From the NCBI RefSeq assembly GCF_014650815.1, contig NZ_BMVR01000003.1, forward strand, positions 434,001 to 498,000: a stretch of 64,000 bases of DNA, given 5' to 3'. The stretch is from Streptomyces flavofungini. Lineage in GTDB: Bacteria > Actinomycetota > Actinomycetes > Streptomycetales > Streptomycetaceae. The notes beneath the pieces were generated by a model that saw only the letters and a list, made by a program, of their open reading frames with translations, had not been told where the DNA came from and ran no database searches. Positions 32,341-41,566 of this stretch are shown piece after piece (within the stretch, counting starts at the first letter, position 1; each line of letters opens with the position of its first letter). Made by a program: the position numbers and the translations under genes.

Positions 32341-33027
32341 ATGCCCGAGCCGTCCGAGTCGCCCGCACCGCGTGGGCGGTCAGCGTCGCCCTCCCCGGAG
32401 GCCGCGCGGACCGCCCCCACCGCCACCCTCCTGACCCTCGGCCTCGCCGCCACCGTCCGTCACGACGGGCACGGTGGCGTCGCCGACGATCTCGACGTGC
32501 CGGACGGCCTCACCGCCTGGGTCCGTGCCCACGCGGGGGCGCTGCCCGGTGCCCTCGCCGCCGGGCGGTTTCGGGCCGACCAGAGCGCGCTGGACGCAGT
32601 ACGGGGGGTGCGTGCCGCCGTCCGTGCGCTGTTCGCACACGCGGTGCGTCCGGGAGCGCCGAGTCCCGCCGACGCCCGGCGACTGCTGCCCCTCGGTCAG
32701 GCCGTGGCCAGGCTCAATGAGGCCGCCGCCGGGGTGCCCACGGTGCCCGTGCTGAGCTGGCCGCGGGGCGCCGGTCCCGTCGTCCGGGACGAGCCGATCG
32801 CCCCGGGGACGTCGGTCGCGTGCACGGACCTCCTGCTCGCCGCCCTCGCCCGCGCCGCGCTGACCTTCCTCACCGGCCCCGACCGGGAGCGCCTGCGCGC
32901 CTGCCACGCGCCCCGCTGTGTGCGGTACTTCCTGAAGGATCACCCGCGCCAGGAGTGGTGCCGCCCCGCGTGCGGCAACCGCGCCCGGGTGGCCCGCCAC
33001 CACGAGCGCAATCGGGGCCCCGGCTGA
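32341..33027 (+). CDS. CGNR zinc-finger / ABATE-domain regulator
   Basis: This 228-residue protein has an N-terminal ABATE-type stress-linked helical domain (ALDAVRGVRAAVRALFAHAV and RLLPLGQAVARLNEA) and a C-terminal CGNR zinc finger: CHAPRCVRYFLKD then WCRPACGNRARVARHHER (about 188-225), with four cysteines. It is a putative DNA-binding repressor. ATG 32341 is preferred to ATG 32311, which falls inside the palindrome and lacks a ribosome site. The first 30 residues are low-complexity Pro/Ser. Confidence 0.88.
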   Translation: MPEPSESPAPRGRSASPSPEAARTAPTATLLTLGLAATVRHDGHGGVADDLDVPDGLTAWVRAHAGALPGALAAGRFRADQSALDAVRGVRAAVRALFAHAVRPGAPSPADARRLLPLGQAVARLNEAAAGVPTVPVLSWPRGAGPVVRDEPIAPGTSVACTDLLLAALARAALTFLTGPDRERLRACHAPRCVRYFLKDHPRQEWCRPACGNRARVARHHERNRGPG

Positions 33028-33119
33028 GCCGGGCCCGGCCGCGATCCACACGCTCACCGGCGCTTTCCCGGCGCCGCCCCCGGGCCGGGGCGGGCGCGCC
33101 GGACACGTACCATGGCGGC

Positions 33120-33620
33120 ATGTCCTTCCTCCGTCGCCGCAGCTCCGCCACACCCGCGGGCCCGGACTTCGATGTCCTGGCCATGGACCCGGGTGACTGG
33201 CCCGGCAATCTCGGCGCCGGCCTGCTGCCGGCGCCCGACGGCAGCTGTCAGGGCGTCTTCCTGCGCTACGACCTGTTCGGCGGCCGTGGCCCCGCGATGG
33301 TGATCGGCAATCTGCCGGAGGGCTCCCCGGCCCGCGACCTCGCCGACGGCGAGGTGCCCTTCGAGGTGGCGCAGCTGCTGCTCGCGCTGGAGAACGACGA
33401 GGAGGTCACCGTCGTCGCCAGTGAGGACGTGCCGGTGATGCAGGGCGACAACCTCCTGATCGTGCGCCGTCTGCGGCTCTCCGAAAGCCGCGTCTCCTGC
33501 GTGCAGTTCGACCGCAGCGACAACGTCCTGGTGACCATCGCGGCCTGGGACCGCCCCATCACGGACGACCTGTACGCGCTCCTCAAGCCGCTGCCCGCGG
33601 AGCTGTTCCAGCAGGGCTGA
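33120..33620 (+). CDS. Conserved hypothetical protein, Streptomyces type
   Basis: This 166-residue acidic protein of unknown function has no signal peptide or membrane helix. Sequence landmarks are LAMDPGDWPGNLGAGLLPAP, a central LPEGSPARDLADGEVPFEVAQLLLALEND, and VMQGDNLLIVRRLRLSESRVSCVQFD. The pattern of alternating beta strands in the second half suggests a compact alpha/beta fold. It has its own intrinsic-type terminator downstream. I cannot assign a role. Confidence 0.8.
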   Translation: MSFLRRRSSATPAGPDFDVLAMDPGDWPGNLGAGLLPAPDGSCQGVFLRYDLFGGRGPAMVIGNLPEGSPARDLADGEVPFEVAQLLLALENDEEVTVVASEDVPVMQGDNLLIVRRLRLSESRVSCVQFDRSDNVLVTIAAWDRPITDDLYALLKPLPAELFQQG

Positions 33621-33734
33621 CGGCCCGGCCGGGCCGACGGAGCCCGGAAGCCCGGCGCCGCGTCGGAGCCCGACGCCCTCCGCCCCGGACGTCCCGCGAA
33701 GTCCCTGCGAAGTCCTGCGAAGTCCAAGTGTCCG

Positions 33735-33760
33735 CCCACTCCGTCCAAGGAGTGGGTTTG
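33735..33760 (+). terminator. Intrinsic terminator with T-rich tail
   Basis: CCCACTCC (33735-33742) pairs with GGAGTGGG (33749-33756) over GTCCAA, followed by TTTG. It lies 115 bp after the hypothetical gene and 50 bp before the GH95 start. Just upstream are three copies of GCGAAGTCC (33696, 33707, 33717). Confidence 0.7.
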
Positions 33761-33807
33761 TCATGCGCCTTGTCAGGTCAGTCATCGGACTTTTAGCGTG
33801 ACGGCCC

Positions 33808-36189
33808 ATGAGGCCACAGTTCATGGAGTCCATCCGGCGGGGGATCACTCGAAGAACCACTATCCAGTCGGCCGTAGGTGCAGGGGCCGCGCTGGCGCTG
33901 GGCGCACCGGCGTCCAATGCCCTGGCCGCCACCGACGACACGGCCCAGTCATCCGATGACCTGAGGCTCTGGTATCGAGCCCCGGCCGCCGACTGGGAAC
34001 GCGAGGCACTGCCCATCGGCGGCGGCGCGCTCTGCGCCATGGTTTTCGGAGCCCTCGCCAGTGAGCGGCTGCAGCTCAACGAGAAGACGCTGTGGACAGG
34101 CGGCCCCGGCGCCGACGGCGGCTACGACTTCGGCAACTGGCGCGCACCCCGCCCCGGCGCCCTCACCACCGTCCGCACGGACCTCGACGACCGGCGCCGA
34201 CTCGACCCCGAGGCCGTCGCCACCGCGCTCGGCCAGCCCCGGCGCGGCTACGGCGCCCACCAGACCCTGGGCGACCTGCACATCGACGTCGTGGGCGCAC
34301 CGGACGCCCCCGACGCCTCGTACCGCCGCGCCCTGGACCTCCGCGAAGCCGTCGCGAGCGTCGCGTACACCCACCAAGGCGCCCGTCACACCCGGGAGTT
34401 CTTCGCCTCCCACCCCGACGGCGTGCTCGTCGGACGGCTCGGCGCGGACCGCCCCGGCGCCGTCACCTGCACCCTGCGCACCACCTCGCCGCGCGCCGAC
34501 ATCACCGCCGGGGCCGACGGCGACCGCATCACCGTACGGGGTGAACTCGCCGACAACGGCCTGAAGTTCGAGACCCAGATCCGCGTCGCCCACCGGGGCG
34601 GGACGCTCGCCGCGGGCGCCGACGGCAGCCTCACGGTCACCGGCGCCGACCACGTGTGGTTCGTCCTCGCGGCCGCCACCGACTACGCCGACACCTACCC
34701 GCGCTACCGCGGCGACGACCCGCACCCGGCCGTCACCCGCACCGTCGACGCCGCCCTCGCCCGCGGCCACGAGGCGTTGCGCGCCCGCCACGTGCGCGAC
34801 CACCGGGCCCTGTTCGACCGCGTCGCCCTGGACCTCGGCCAGGGCCCGCCACCGGATGTCCCCACCGACCAGCTCCTCAAGGACTACGGCCAGGCACCCG
34901 CCGCCGACCGGGCCCTCGAAGCGCTGTTCTTCCAGTACGGGCGCTACCTCCTCATCGCGTCCTCGCGCGCCGGCTCACTGCCCGCCAACCTCCAGGGCGG
35001 CTGGAACCACAGCACCGCCCCGCCCTGGTCGGCCGACTACCACGTCAACATCAACCTCCAGATGAACTACTGGCCGGCCGAGGCCGCCAACCTCGCCGAG
35101 ACCACCGCCCCCTACGACCGCTTCGTCGAGGCCCTGCGCGAGCCCGGACGGCGCACCGCACGCGAGATGTTCGATGCCCCCGGCTGGGTCGTCCACAACG
35201 AGACCAACCCGTACGGCTTCACCGGCGTCCACGACTGGGCGACCGCGTTCTGGTTCCCGGAGGCCGCCGCCTGGCTCACCGGGCAGCTCTACGAGCACTA
35301 CCGCTTCAGCGGTTCCACGGACTACCTGCGGCACACCGCCTACCCGGTCCTGAAGGAGGCCGCCGCGTTCTGGCTCGACCAACTGCGCACCGACCCGCGC
35401 GACGGCACCCTCGTTGTCACCCCCAGCTACTCGCCGGAGCACGGCGACTTCACCGCCGGGGCCGCCATGTCCCAGCAGATCGTGCACGACCTGTTCACCA
35501 ACACCCTGGAGGCCGCCCGCGTCCTCGGCGACGAACCCGCCTTCCGCACCCGCCTGGAAGGGGCCCTGGAGCGGCTCGACCCCGGCCTGCGCGTCGGCTC
35601 CTGGGGGCAGCTCCAGGAGTGGAAGGACGACCTCGACGACCAGGGCGACGACCACCGGCACGTCTCCCACCTCTACGCCCTGCACCCCGGACGGCAGATC
35701 CGCCCCGGCAGCCGGTGGGCGAAGGCCGCCGAGGTCTCCCTGAAGGCGCGCGGCGACGGCGGCACCGGCTGGTCCAAGGCCTGGAAGATCAACTTCTGGG
35801 CGCGCCTCCGCGACGGCGACCACGCCCGGAAGATGCTCGGCGAACAGCTCAAGTCGTCCACGCTGCCCAACCTCTGGGACACCCACCCGCCGTTCCAGAT
35901 CGACGGCAACTTCGGTGCCACGTCCGGGATCGTCGAGATGCTGCTGCAGAGCCAGCACGACGTCATCGACGTGCTGCCCGCGCTGCCCGCGAGCTGGCCG
36001 GACGGCTCGGTGCGGGGCCTGCGGGCCCGCGGCGGCGCCACCGTCGACATCACCTGGGCCGACGGCCGCGCCACCCGCGTCGTCGTGCACGCGTCGCGCA
36101 CCCGTGAACTGACCGTGCGCTGCTCCCTGTTGGCGGGCGGCGAGCGCACCTTCAAGGCGGTGGCTGGCCGCCGCTACGTCGTCCGCTAG
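33808..36189 (+). CDS. Secreted GH95 alpha-L-fucosidase
   Basis: The product has 793 residues. The N-terminus carries a Tat-like signal (RRGITRRTTIQSAVGAGAALALGAPASNALA), so export in folded form is likely. The GH95 layout is complete: an N-terminal beta-domain (DLRLWYRAPAADWEREALPIGGGALCAMVFG), the (alpha/alpha)6 catalytic domain, and a C-terminal beta domain. Residues matching the GH95 active site are Asn414 and Asn416 (HVNINLQMNYWPAEAANL), Glu544 (PSYSPEHGDF) and Asp699 (FQIDGNFGATSG). It removes alpha-1,2-linked fucose or galactose. ATG 33808 lacks a good ribosome site; ATG 33823 is another option. Confidence 0.93.
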   Translation: MRPQFMESIRRGITRRTTIQSAVGAGAALALGAPASNALAATDDTAQSSDDLRLWYRAPAADWEREALPIGGGALCAMVFGALASERLQLNEKTLWTGGPGADGGYDFGNWRAPRPGALTTVRTDLDDRRRLDPEAVATALGQPRRGYGAHQTLGDLHIDVVGAPDAPDASYRRALDLREAVASVAYTHQGARHTREFFASHPDGVLVGRLGADRPGAVTCTLRTTSPRADITAGADGDRITVRGELADNGLKFETQIRVAHRGGTLAAGADGSLTVTGADHVWFVLAAATDYADTYPRYRGDDPHPAVTRTVDAALARGHEALRARHVRDHRALFDRVALDLGQGPPPDVPTDQLLKDYGQAPAADRALEALFFQYGRYLLIASSRAGSLPANLQGGWNHSTAPPWSADYHVNINLQMNYWPAEAANLAETTAPYDRFVEALREPGRRTAREMFDAPGWVVHNETNPYGFTGVHDWATAFWFPEAAAWLTGQLYEHYRFSGSTDYLRHTAYPVLKEAAAFWLDQLRTDPRDGTLVVTPSYSPEHGDFTAGAAMSQQIVHDLFTNTLEAARVLGDEPAFRTRLEGALERLDPGLRVGSWGQLQEWKDDLDDQGDDHRHVSHLYALHPGRQIRPGSRWAKAAEVSLKARGDGGTGWSKAWKINFWARLRDGDHARKMLGEQLKSSTLPNLWDTHPPFQIDGNFGATSGIVEMLLQSQHDVIDVLPALPASWPDGSVRGLRARGGATVDITWADGRATRVVVHASRTRELTVRCSLLAGGERTFKAVAGRRYVVR

Positions 36190-36242
36190 CCCGTTCCCGC
36201 ACGACTGCCCCGTCCCCGTACGACTGTGTCGTTCCCGTACGA

Positions 36243-36285
36243 CGTCGGGCCCGGAGCCTGCCCCCACGCAGGTCCGGGCCCGACG
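36243..36285. terminator. Large bidirectional terminator
   Basis: CGTCGGGCCCGGA (36243-36255) pairs perfectly with TCCGGGCCCGACG (36273-36285). Inside the loop CCTG and CAGG can pair further. It lies between the convergent GH95 and amidase genes. Three near-copies of CCCGTACGACTG precede it. Confidence 0.85.
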
Positions 36286-36308
36286 AGCTCAGGCCGTCGC
36301 GATCGCCG

Positions 36309-38297
36309 TCACGCCCCGGACGGCACCACCTTCACGTCGGCGGCGCGCACGAACGCCACCCGGTGGCCGAACTGGATCTCGTAGTACATGTCCTTGCCGC
36401 GCACCACGCGGTGCGGGGCGAGGTCGAACGTCGGCGCGTAGAAGTACTCACCGGGGAGCTTGTCGCCCACCGCGTACTTCTGGCCCGCGAGCAGCTTGTA
36501 CGGCAGCGGCGAGACGGCCTGCACCGGCACCTCGGCCGGGTAGGCCTCCTTCTCCGGGTAGGCGCGGCCGTACACCGGGACGTCGCTCACGCCGTCCTTC
36601 GGCGTCAGGACCCAGCCGCGCGCGTCGACGGCCGTCGGCTGCTTCTTCGGGTTCTTGAACCAGGCCTTCTGGCCCAGGTACCAGACGGCCGTCCAGTCGC
36701 CCTGACGGTCGGCGACCGCGTACTGCTGGCCCGTCGAGAGACGCGAGCCCATGTCGTTGACGTCGATCGTTGACGGCTCGCCGCCCGGGCGCAGGCCGAT
36801 GTCCTGGATGAGCGGGGCGTCCTCACGGGGCTCGGTGTAGACGCGCACGGCGCTGGAGCCGTGCGGCACGCACGTCTCGCCCGGCTTGGCGCAGCCCGTG
36901 AACTCCGGCTGGTTCCTGCTGAACTCGGGCGCCACCGTGACCAGGCCGCCCTCGGGGCCCGCCGTGCGGTGCAGCGGCTTGCCGAGCAGCTTGAAGTAGT
37001 GCTGCCAGTCCCAGTACGGGCCAGGGTCGGTGTGCATGCCGCGGATCGTCGCGGCCGTCGTGCCCGGCACCGTGTCGTGGCCAAGGATGTGCTGGCGGTC
37101 CAGCGGGATGCCGTACCGCTTGGCGAGGTACTTCACCAGGCGCGCCGACGAGCGGTACATCGCCTCCGTGTACCAGGTGTCGGGCGCCGTCAGGAAGCCT
37201 TCGTGCTCCAGGCCGACCGACTTGGCGTTCACGTACCAGTTGCCCGCGTGCCAGGCGACGTCCTTGGTGCGCACGTGCTGGGCGACGTGGCCGTCGGAGG
37301 AGCGCAGGGTGTAGTGCCAGGACACGTACGTCGGGTCCTGCACCATCTTGAGGACGCCCTCCCAGGTGCCCTCGGTGTCGTGCACGACGATGTACTTGAC
37401 GCCCTGGCTCTTGGGGCGGTCGGCCTTGTCGTGGTTGCCGTAGTCGTTGTCGCCGAACTCCTCGTACGGCGCCGGGATCCACTCGCACGCCAGCGTCTTC
37501 GGGCAGTCCGTCCCTGCCGCCTTCGCCTTGCGCAGCCCCATGCCGCGCAACTGGGCGTCCTCCGGGGCGAGTCCGGGCCGGGCGGCCAGCGTCACGCGCT
37601 GCCCCGCGTCGGTCGTCCGCGTCTGCCCGTCCCGCATGACAGCGAACACATCGTTGGCGTACGTGGCCGCGCTCGCCCGGTCGTCGGCTCCCGAGAAGCG
37701 CGCGATCGCCCCGTACCAGTCGGCCGGGTCGTCGCTGAGCGGCTTGCCCAGGTGCTGCTGCGCGGCGGCGAGGAGGGCCGCGCCGCCCCGGACGTTCGCC
37801 GCCGAGTCCTCGCGCAGCCGCTCCGCGGGCAGGCCGCTGAGCTTCGCGGCCCGCTTCAACGTCTTGAACCGGTCCGGGAGCTGGGACTCCGTCGGCGGCT
37901 TCGCCTCGGGCCGCAGCGTGGCCCGCGACGCGTCCCCGCGCGGGTCCTCCGCGCCGTCGGCGTGGTGCGGCGCGGAGGCGAGCGCGGTACGGGCGTCAGT
38001 GAGGTGCATCGGGCCGTAGCCGCCGGTGACGCTCGGGGCGCCGCCGTGCGCGTCCCAGCGGGACTGGAGGTAGGAGACGCCGAGCAGCACGCTCTGCGGC
38101 ACGTCGTACTCGGCGGCCGCGGCCGCGAAGGCGCTCTGCAGGCCCCCGGACCCGGCGGCCGCATCGGGCCGGGAGGCGGACGACGAAGGCGCCGCGCCCA
38201 GCAGCGGCACCAGCAGCGCGGCCGACGCGAGGGCGCCCGCCGCCCTGACGGCACGTCTGCGCGGGGGCGGGACAGGGGCGGTGACGGATCCTCGCAA
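36309..38297 (-). CDS. Secreted N-acetylmuramoyl-L-alanine amidase (Amidase_2 / PGRP fold)
   Basis: The product has 662 residues from TTG 38297, which follows AGGAGG by 5 bases. The signal peptide (RRRAVRAAGALASAALLVPLLGAAPSSSA) leads to a lysozyme-like N-terminal region (residues about 50-215, YDVPQSVLLGVSYLQSRWDAHGG) and then the zinc amidase domain (about 300-450): YIVVHDTEGTWEG, WHAGNWYVNAKSVGLEHEG and HILGHDTVPGTT carry the zinc-binding and catalytic residues. The C-terminal third is SH3-like and may bind cell wall. It cleaves the lactyl-L-Ala bond in peptidoglycan, probably in wall turnover or sporulation. Confidence 0.9.
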   Translation of the reverse strand: MRGSVTAPVPPPRRRAVRAAGALASAALLVPLLGAAPSSSASRPDAAAGSGGLQSAFAAAAAEYDVPQSVLLGVSYLQSRWDAHGGAPSVTGGYGPMHLTDARTALASAPHHADGAEDPRGDASRATLRPEAKPPTESQLPDRFKTLKRAAKLSGLPAERLREDSAANVRGGAALLAAAQQHLGKPLSDDPADWYGAIARFSGADDRASAATYANDVFAVMRDGQTRTTDAGQRVTLAARPGLAPEDAQLRGMGLRKAKAAGTDCPKTLACEWIPAPYEEFGDNDYGNHDKADRPKSQGVKYIVVHDTEGTWEGVLKMVQDPTYVSWHYTLRSSDGHVAQHVRTKDVAWHAGNWYVNAKSVGLEHEGFLTAPDTWYTEAMYRSSARLVKYLAKRYGIPLDRQHILGHDTVPGTTAATIRGMHTDPGPYWDWQHYFKLLGKPLHRTAGPEGGLVTVAPEFSRNQPEFTGCAKPGETCVPHGSSAVRVYTEPREDAPLIQDIGLRPGGEPSTIDVNDMGSRLSTGQQYAVADRQGDWTAVWYLGQKAWFKNPKKQPTAVDARGWVLTPKDGVSDVPVYGRAYPEKEAYPAEVPVQAVSPLPYKLLAGQKYAVGDKLPGEYFYAPTFDLAPHRVVRGKDMYYEIQFGHRVAFVRAADVKVVPSGA

Positions 38298-38742
38298 GGC
38301 AGCCTCCTGGGACTTCCGGGCCGGTGCGGCATGACGGGGCGTGCGGGGCCGGGCGTGCGTCAGTGGTACCGGCTCGCCGACGATCCGTCAATCATGCCCA
38401 GCAGCAGGGATTTCCCATGTCAACACCGGTCTGGCGTGTTTTCGCCACGGGCGGTGTCATCGCCTGCGGTGCGTCAGTGGAGTGGACCAATGGGTGGGCG
38501 GAGCCGCACGTCAGAGCGCGAGGTGGACCGGTGCGCTCCTGGTCCCCGCCGATGTCGGAGGTGTAGCGCCGGATGTTGATGAGCCAGTCGTCGTAGTCGA
38601 ACGGGTGGCTCTGCCCTTTGCCGCCCACCCGAAAGGGGGCGGCGACGGCGTGCGGCAGGTCCCCGTGGGGGAGCAGGCCCCACCTCGACCCTCCGGTGTG
38701 CCCCAGTGACGAGGGGATCGCCGGTGCGCAAGGGTGATCGGC
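38298..38742. other. 445-bp intergenic region
   Basis: This is the gap between the divergent amidase and serine hydrolase genes. It must hold both promoters, but I see no clear operator. Near 38535-38606 the minus strand has a short stretch with coding-like composition (PFDYDDWLINIRRYTSDIGG) without a start or family match; see findings. Confidence 0.5.
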
Positions 38743-40053
38743 ATGACGATGAGAGCGCGCCCCGTCAGCGGGCCCGAACTGTCCAGTACGCGACCTGCCC
38801 ACCGTCGTCGCCGCGTCAGCCTGCTGGCGGTGTCCTGCGTCCTGGCCGTGACCGGGCTCGTCGGCACGCTCGGGCAGGCGGGCCCGGCCGTCGCGAAGGC
38901 GGGCGGCACGTCGCAAGCGGCGCAGGCCGAGCAGCGTGTGCCACTGGAGCGGCTGGCGCGGGACGTCGTGGCCGCCGGGGCGCCCGGTGTGATCGTGCGG
39001 GTGGACGACGGGCGGGGGCGGCCGGTCGAGGTTGTCGAGCAGGCGGCCTGGAGCCGGGCGGAGCAGCGGCTGCGGGCCGGGGACGAGTTCCGGATGGGGT
39101 CCAACACCAAGACCATGATGGCCACCGTCGCCCTGCAACTGGTCGCCGAGGGCAGGCTCGCGCTGACCGACCCGGTGGAGAAGTGGCTGCCGGGCCTGGT
39201 GCCCAACGGCCGGGCGATCACCCTGCGGATGCTCCTCAACCACACCAGCGGCCTGTACGACTACACCCTGGACCCGGCGCTGCTGCCGTCGATCCTGGGT
39301 CAGGAACAGCGGCGCTGGACGTCGGAGCAACTGCTGGCCGTCGGCGTGCGGACCGATCCGCAGTTCCCGCCGGGCGCCAGATGGTCGTACAGCAACACCA
39401 ACTACGCCGCGGTCGGCGCCGTCCTGGAGAAGGTCACCGGCAAGAGCCTGGCCGAGCTGGTCCGCGACCGGATCACCCGGCCGCTCGGCCTCAAGCACAC
39501 CTACTTCGCCACGGACTCCACCTGGCGCGGCCGACATGCCCGCGGCTACGAACCCGACGCCGCGCACATGCCACCGGGAGTACCGCCCGAGTTCAGGGAG
39601 TACGCCGGGGTGCCCCGCGACGGTCACGTGGACGTCTCCGACAACACCCCCTCGTGGGGCGGCGCGGCCGGAGCGGTGGTGTCCAGCGCCCGTGAATGGG
39701 GCCGGTTCTACCACGCCCTGATGTCGGGCGAGCTGCTGCCTGCCGCCCAGCTGGCCCAGATGCGCACCACCGTGCCGATCCGCCCGGACCAGCCGAACGG
39801 CCCCGGCGGCGGCCTCGGCATCCAGACCCTCGAGGGCCCGTGCGGCAGGGTGTGGGCCCACGACGGCGGCATCCCCGGCTACTTCAGCACCCACTTCACC
39901 GACCCCGGCGGCAAGCGCACGGCGACCGTCCTCATCCCGACGGAGGCCTTCGCCGAGCACCCGGAAGCCTTCCCGAAGATCAACGAGGTGTCGAAGGAGC
40001 TGCAGACCACCGCGATGTGCGCCATGTTCGACAAGCCGGCGCCGACCCGCTGA
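38743..40053 (+). CDS. Secreted serine hydrolase, beta-lactamase / DD-peptidase family
   Basis: The product has 436 residues. ATG 38743 is used because AAGGG lies 8 bases before it; GTG 38734 is upstream of that ribosome site. A basic N-terminus and hydrophobic segment (RRRRVSLLAVSCVLAVTGLVG) form a signal peptide. Catalytic motifs: SNTK (Ser120-Lys123), YSNTN (the YxN motif) and HDGGIPGY (HxG). The surrounding LLNHTSGLYDY is typical of the class C beta-lactamase/Streptomyces R61 DD-carboxypeptidase group. It probably acts on D-Ala-D-Ala peptides or esters outside the cell. Beta-lactam resistance is possible but unproven. Confidence 0.92.
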   Translation: MTMRARPVSGPELSSTRPAHRRRRVSLLAVSCVLAVTGLVGTLGQAGPAVAKAGGTSQAAQAEQRVPLERLARDVVAAGAPGVIVRVDDGRGRPVEVVEQAAWSRAEQRLRAGDEFRMGSNTKTMMATVALQLVAEGRLALTDPVEKWLPGLVPNGRAITLRMLLNHTSGLYDYTLDPALLPSILGQEQRRWTSEQLLAVGVRTDPQFPPGARWSYSNTNYAAVGAVLEKVTGKSLAELVRDRITRPLGLKHTYFATDSTWRGRHARGYEPDAAHMPPGVPPEFREYAGVPRDGHVDVSDNTPSWGGAAGAVVSSAREWGRFYHALMSGELLPAAQLAQMRTTVPIRPDQPNGPGGGLGIQTLEGPCGRVWAHDGGIPGYFSTHFTDPGGKRTATVLIPTEAFAEHPEAFPKINEVSKELQTTAMCAMFDKPAPTR

Positions 40054-40099
40054 GCGCGGGCCCGCCGGTGCGGACCGGGTCGGCCGATGGGGATCGGGG

Positions 40100-41482
40100 T
40101 CAGCCGGTGTAGACCGGGGGAGTGCGGTCCGCCCAGGGCGTCGCCTGTTCCAGCTGTGCGGCCACCTGCAGCAGCAGGTCCTCGCGGCCGTGCGCGGCGA
40201 CGAGCTGGACGCCGATCGGCAGGCCCTCGCGGCTCTGGCCGAGCGGCAGGCTGATGGCCGGGTTCCCCGACACGTTGAAGGTGGCGGTGAAGGGCCCGTA
40301 CGTGAACAGGCGGCGCAGCCAGGAGCGTGCCGTGTGCCCGGAGTGGTCGTAGTTGAGGGTGCCGTGCGGCGCGGGCAGGCGCCCGAGGGTCGGCGTGACG
40401 AGCAGGTCGTACTCCTGGAAGAACCGGCCGAGGGACCGCGTCACCTCGTTCTGGGCCTGGGTGGCGCTCATCACGTCGAGGAGCGTGAACTCCTCGGTCT
40501 CGCTGAGCACGCGCCGGGACACGGCCTCCAGCTTCGCGGGGTCGGGCCTGCGGGGCGCGCCGCGCAGCACGGCGCCGCCGGTGGTGACGACCGTCAGCAT
40601 GGCCGCCTCGACGACCGCGTCGCCGTCGAGGTCGAGGCGGGTCTCGGTCACGGCGTGCCCGATCCACTCCAGGACCTGGCCCGCGGTGACCGCCGCGGCG
40701 GCGACCTGGCCGTTCACGGTGCCGCCCGTCCAGGGCTCGGTGGTGAGGGCGACGCGCAGGCGGCCGGGATCGGTGCGGAGCGCCTCGGTGTACGGGCGCG
40801 CGGGCCGCGGCGCCTGGTACTTGTCGCCGACGGTGGGCGCGCTGACGGCGTCGAGGAGGTGGGCGGTGTCCCGGACGGTGCGGGTGACGGCGAACTCGAC
40901 GAGCTGGCCGAAGGCGATCTCCCCGCTGGTCGGCCCGCACGGCGTACGGCCGAGACCCGGCTTCAGGCCGACGAGGCCGCAGGACGCGGCCGGGACGCGG
41001 ATGGATCCGCCCGCGTCGCTGGCGTGCGCCACGGGCACCGCGCCCGCGGCGACCAGGGCGGCCGCGCCGCCGCTCGACCCGCCCACGCCGAGCTTGGGGT
41101 TCCAGGGGTTGCGCGTCGGGCCGTACCGCACCGACTCGGTCGCGAAGCTCAGCCCGAACTCCGGCGCGGTGCTCTGCCCGAGCGCCACCAGACCGGCGGC
41201 CCGGAACCGGGCCATCAGGTCGTGGTCGACCTGGGCGTACGCGCCGTTGATGGCCCGGCTGCCGATGGTGAACGGCACGCCCTGCGCGAAGGGGCCGCTG
41301 TCCTTGATGACGAACGGCACCCCGCCCAGCGGCCCGTCCGGCTCATGGGCGAGGGACGGCTCGAACAACGGCCGGGTGAGCGCGTTGAGTTCGGCGTGCG
41401 CCCGCTCAAGGGCCCGGCGCGCACAGTCCTCGACCTCGGCCGGGGTCACCTCACGCGCCCGGATCAGCTCCCGCAGTCCCAC
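40100..41482 (-). CDS. Amidase-signature family enzyme
   Basis: The product has at least 460 residues. The amidase signature is complete: Lys in FVIKDSGPFAQ (about 59-69), GQSTAPEFGLSFAT, and GVGGSSGGAAALVAAG then HASDAGGSIRVPAASCGLVGLKP, carrying the Ser-cisSer-Lys triad. The conserved family N-terminus continues upstream of GTG 41482 (LELDEYASFDA), yet no ATG, GTG or TTG exists in frame before the stop near 41570; only CTG codons do, one at 41515 with AAGGAG upstream. The substrate amide is unknown. It lies downstream of the thioesterase gene on the same strand, 85 bp away, so cotranscription is possible. Confidence 0.88.
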   Translation of the reverse strand: MGLRELIRAREVTPAEVEDCARRALERAHAELNALTRPLFEPSLAHEPDGPLGGVPFVIKDSGPFAQGVPFTIGSRAINGAYAQVDHDLMARFRAAGLVALGQSTAPEFGLSFATESVRYGPTRNPWNPKLGVGGSSGGAAALVAAGAVPVAHASDAGGSIRVPAASCGLVGLKPGLGRTPCGPTSGEIAFGQLVEFAVTRTVRDTAHLLDAVSAPTVGDKYQAPRPARPYTEALRTDPGRLRVALTTEPWTGGTVNGQVAAAAVTAGQVLEWIGHAVTETRLDLDGDAVVEAAMLTVVTTGGAVLRGAPRRPDPAKLEAVSRRVLSETEEFTLLDVMSATQAQNEVTRSLGRFFQEYDLLVTPTLGRLPAPHGTLNYDHSGHTARSWLRRLFTYGPFTATFNVSGNPAISLPLGQSREGLPIGVQLVAAHGREDLLLQVAAQLEQATPWADRTPPVYTG

Positions 41483-41566
41483 CGCGTCGAAGGACGCGTA
41501 CTCGTCGAGCTCCAGCGGTCCCAGCTCCTTGGTCTGTCCTGGTGGTCGTGCGGGCGGGCGGGCCGG

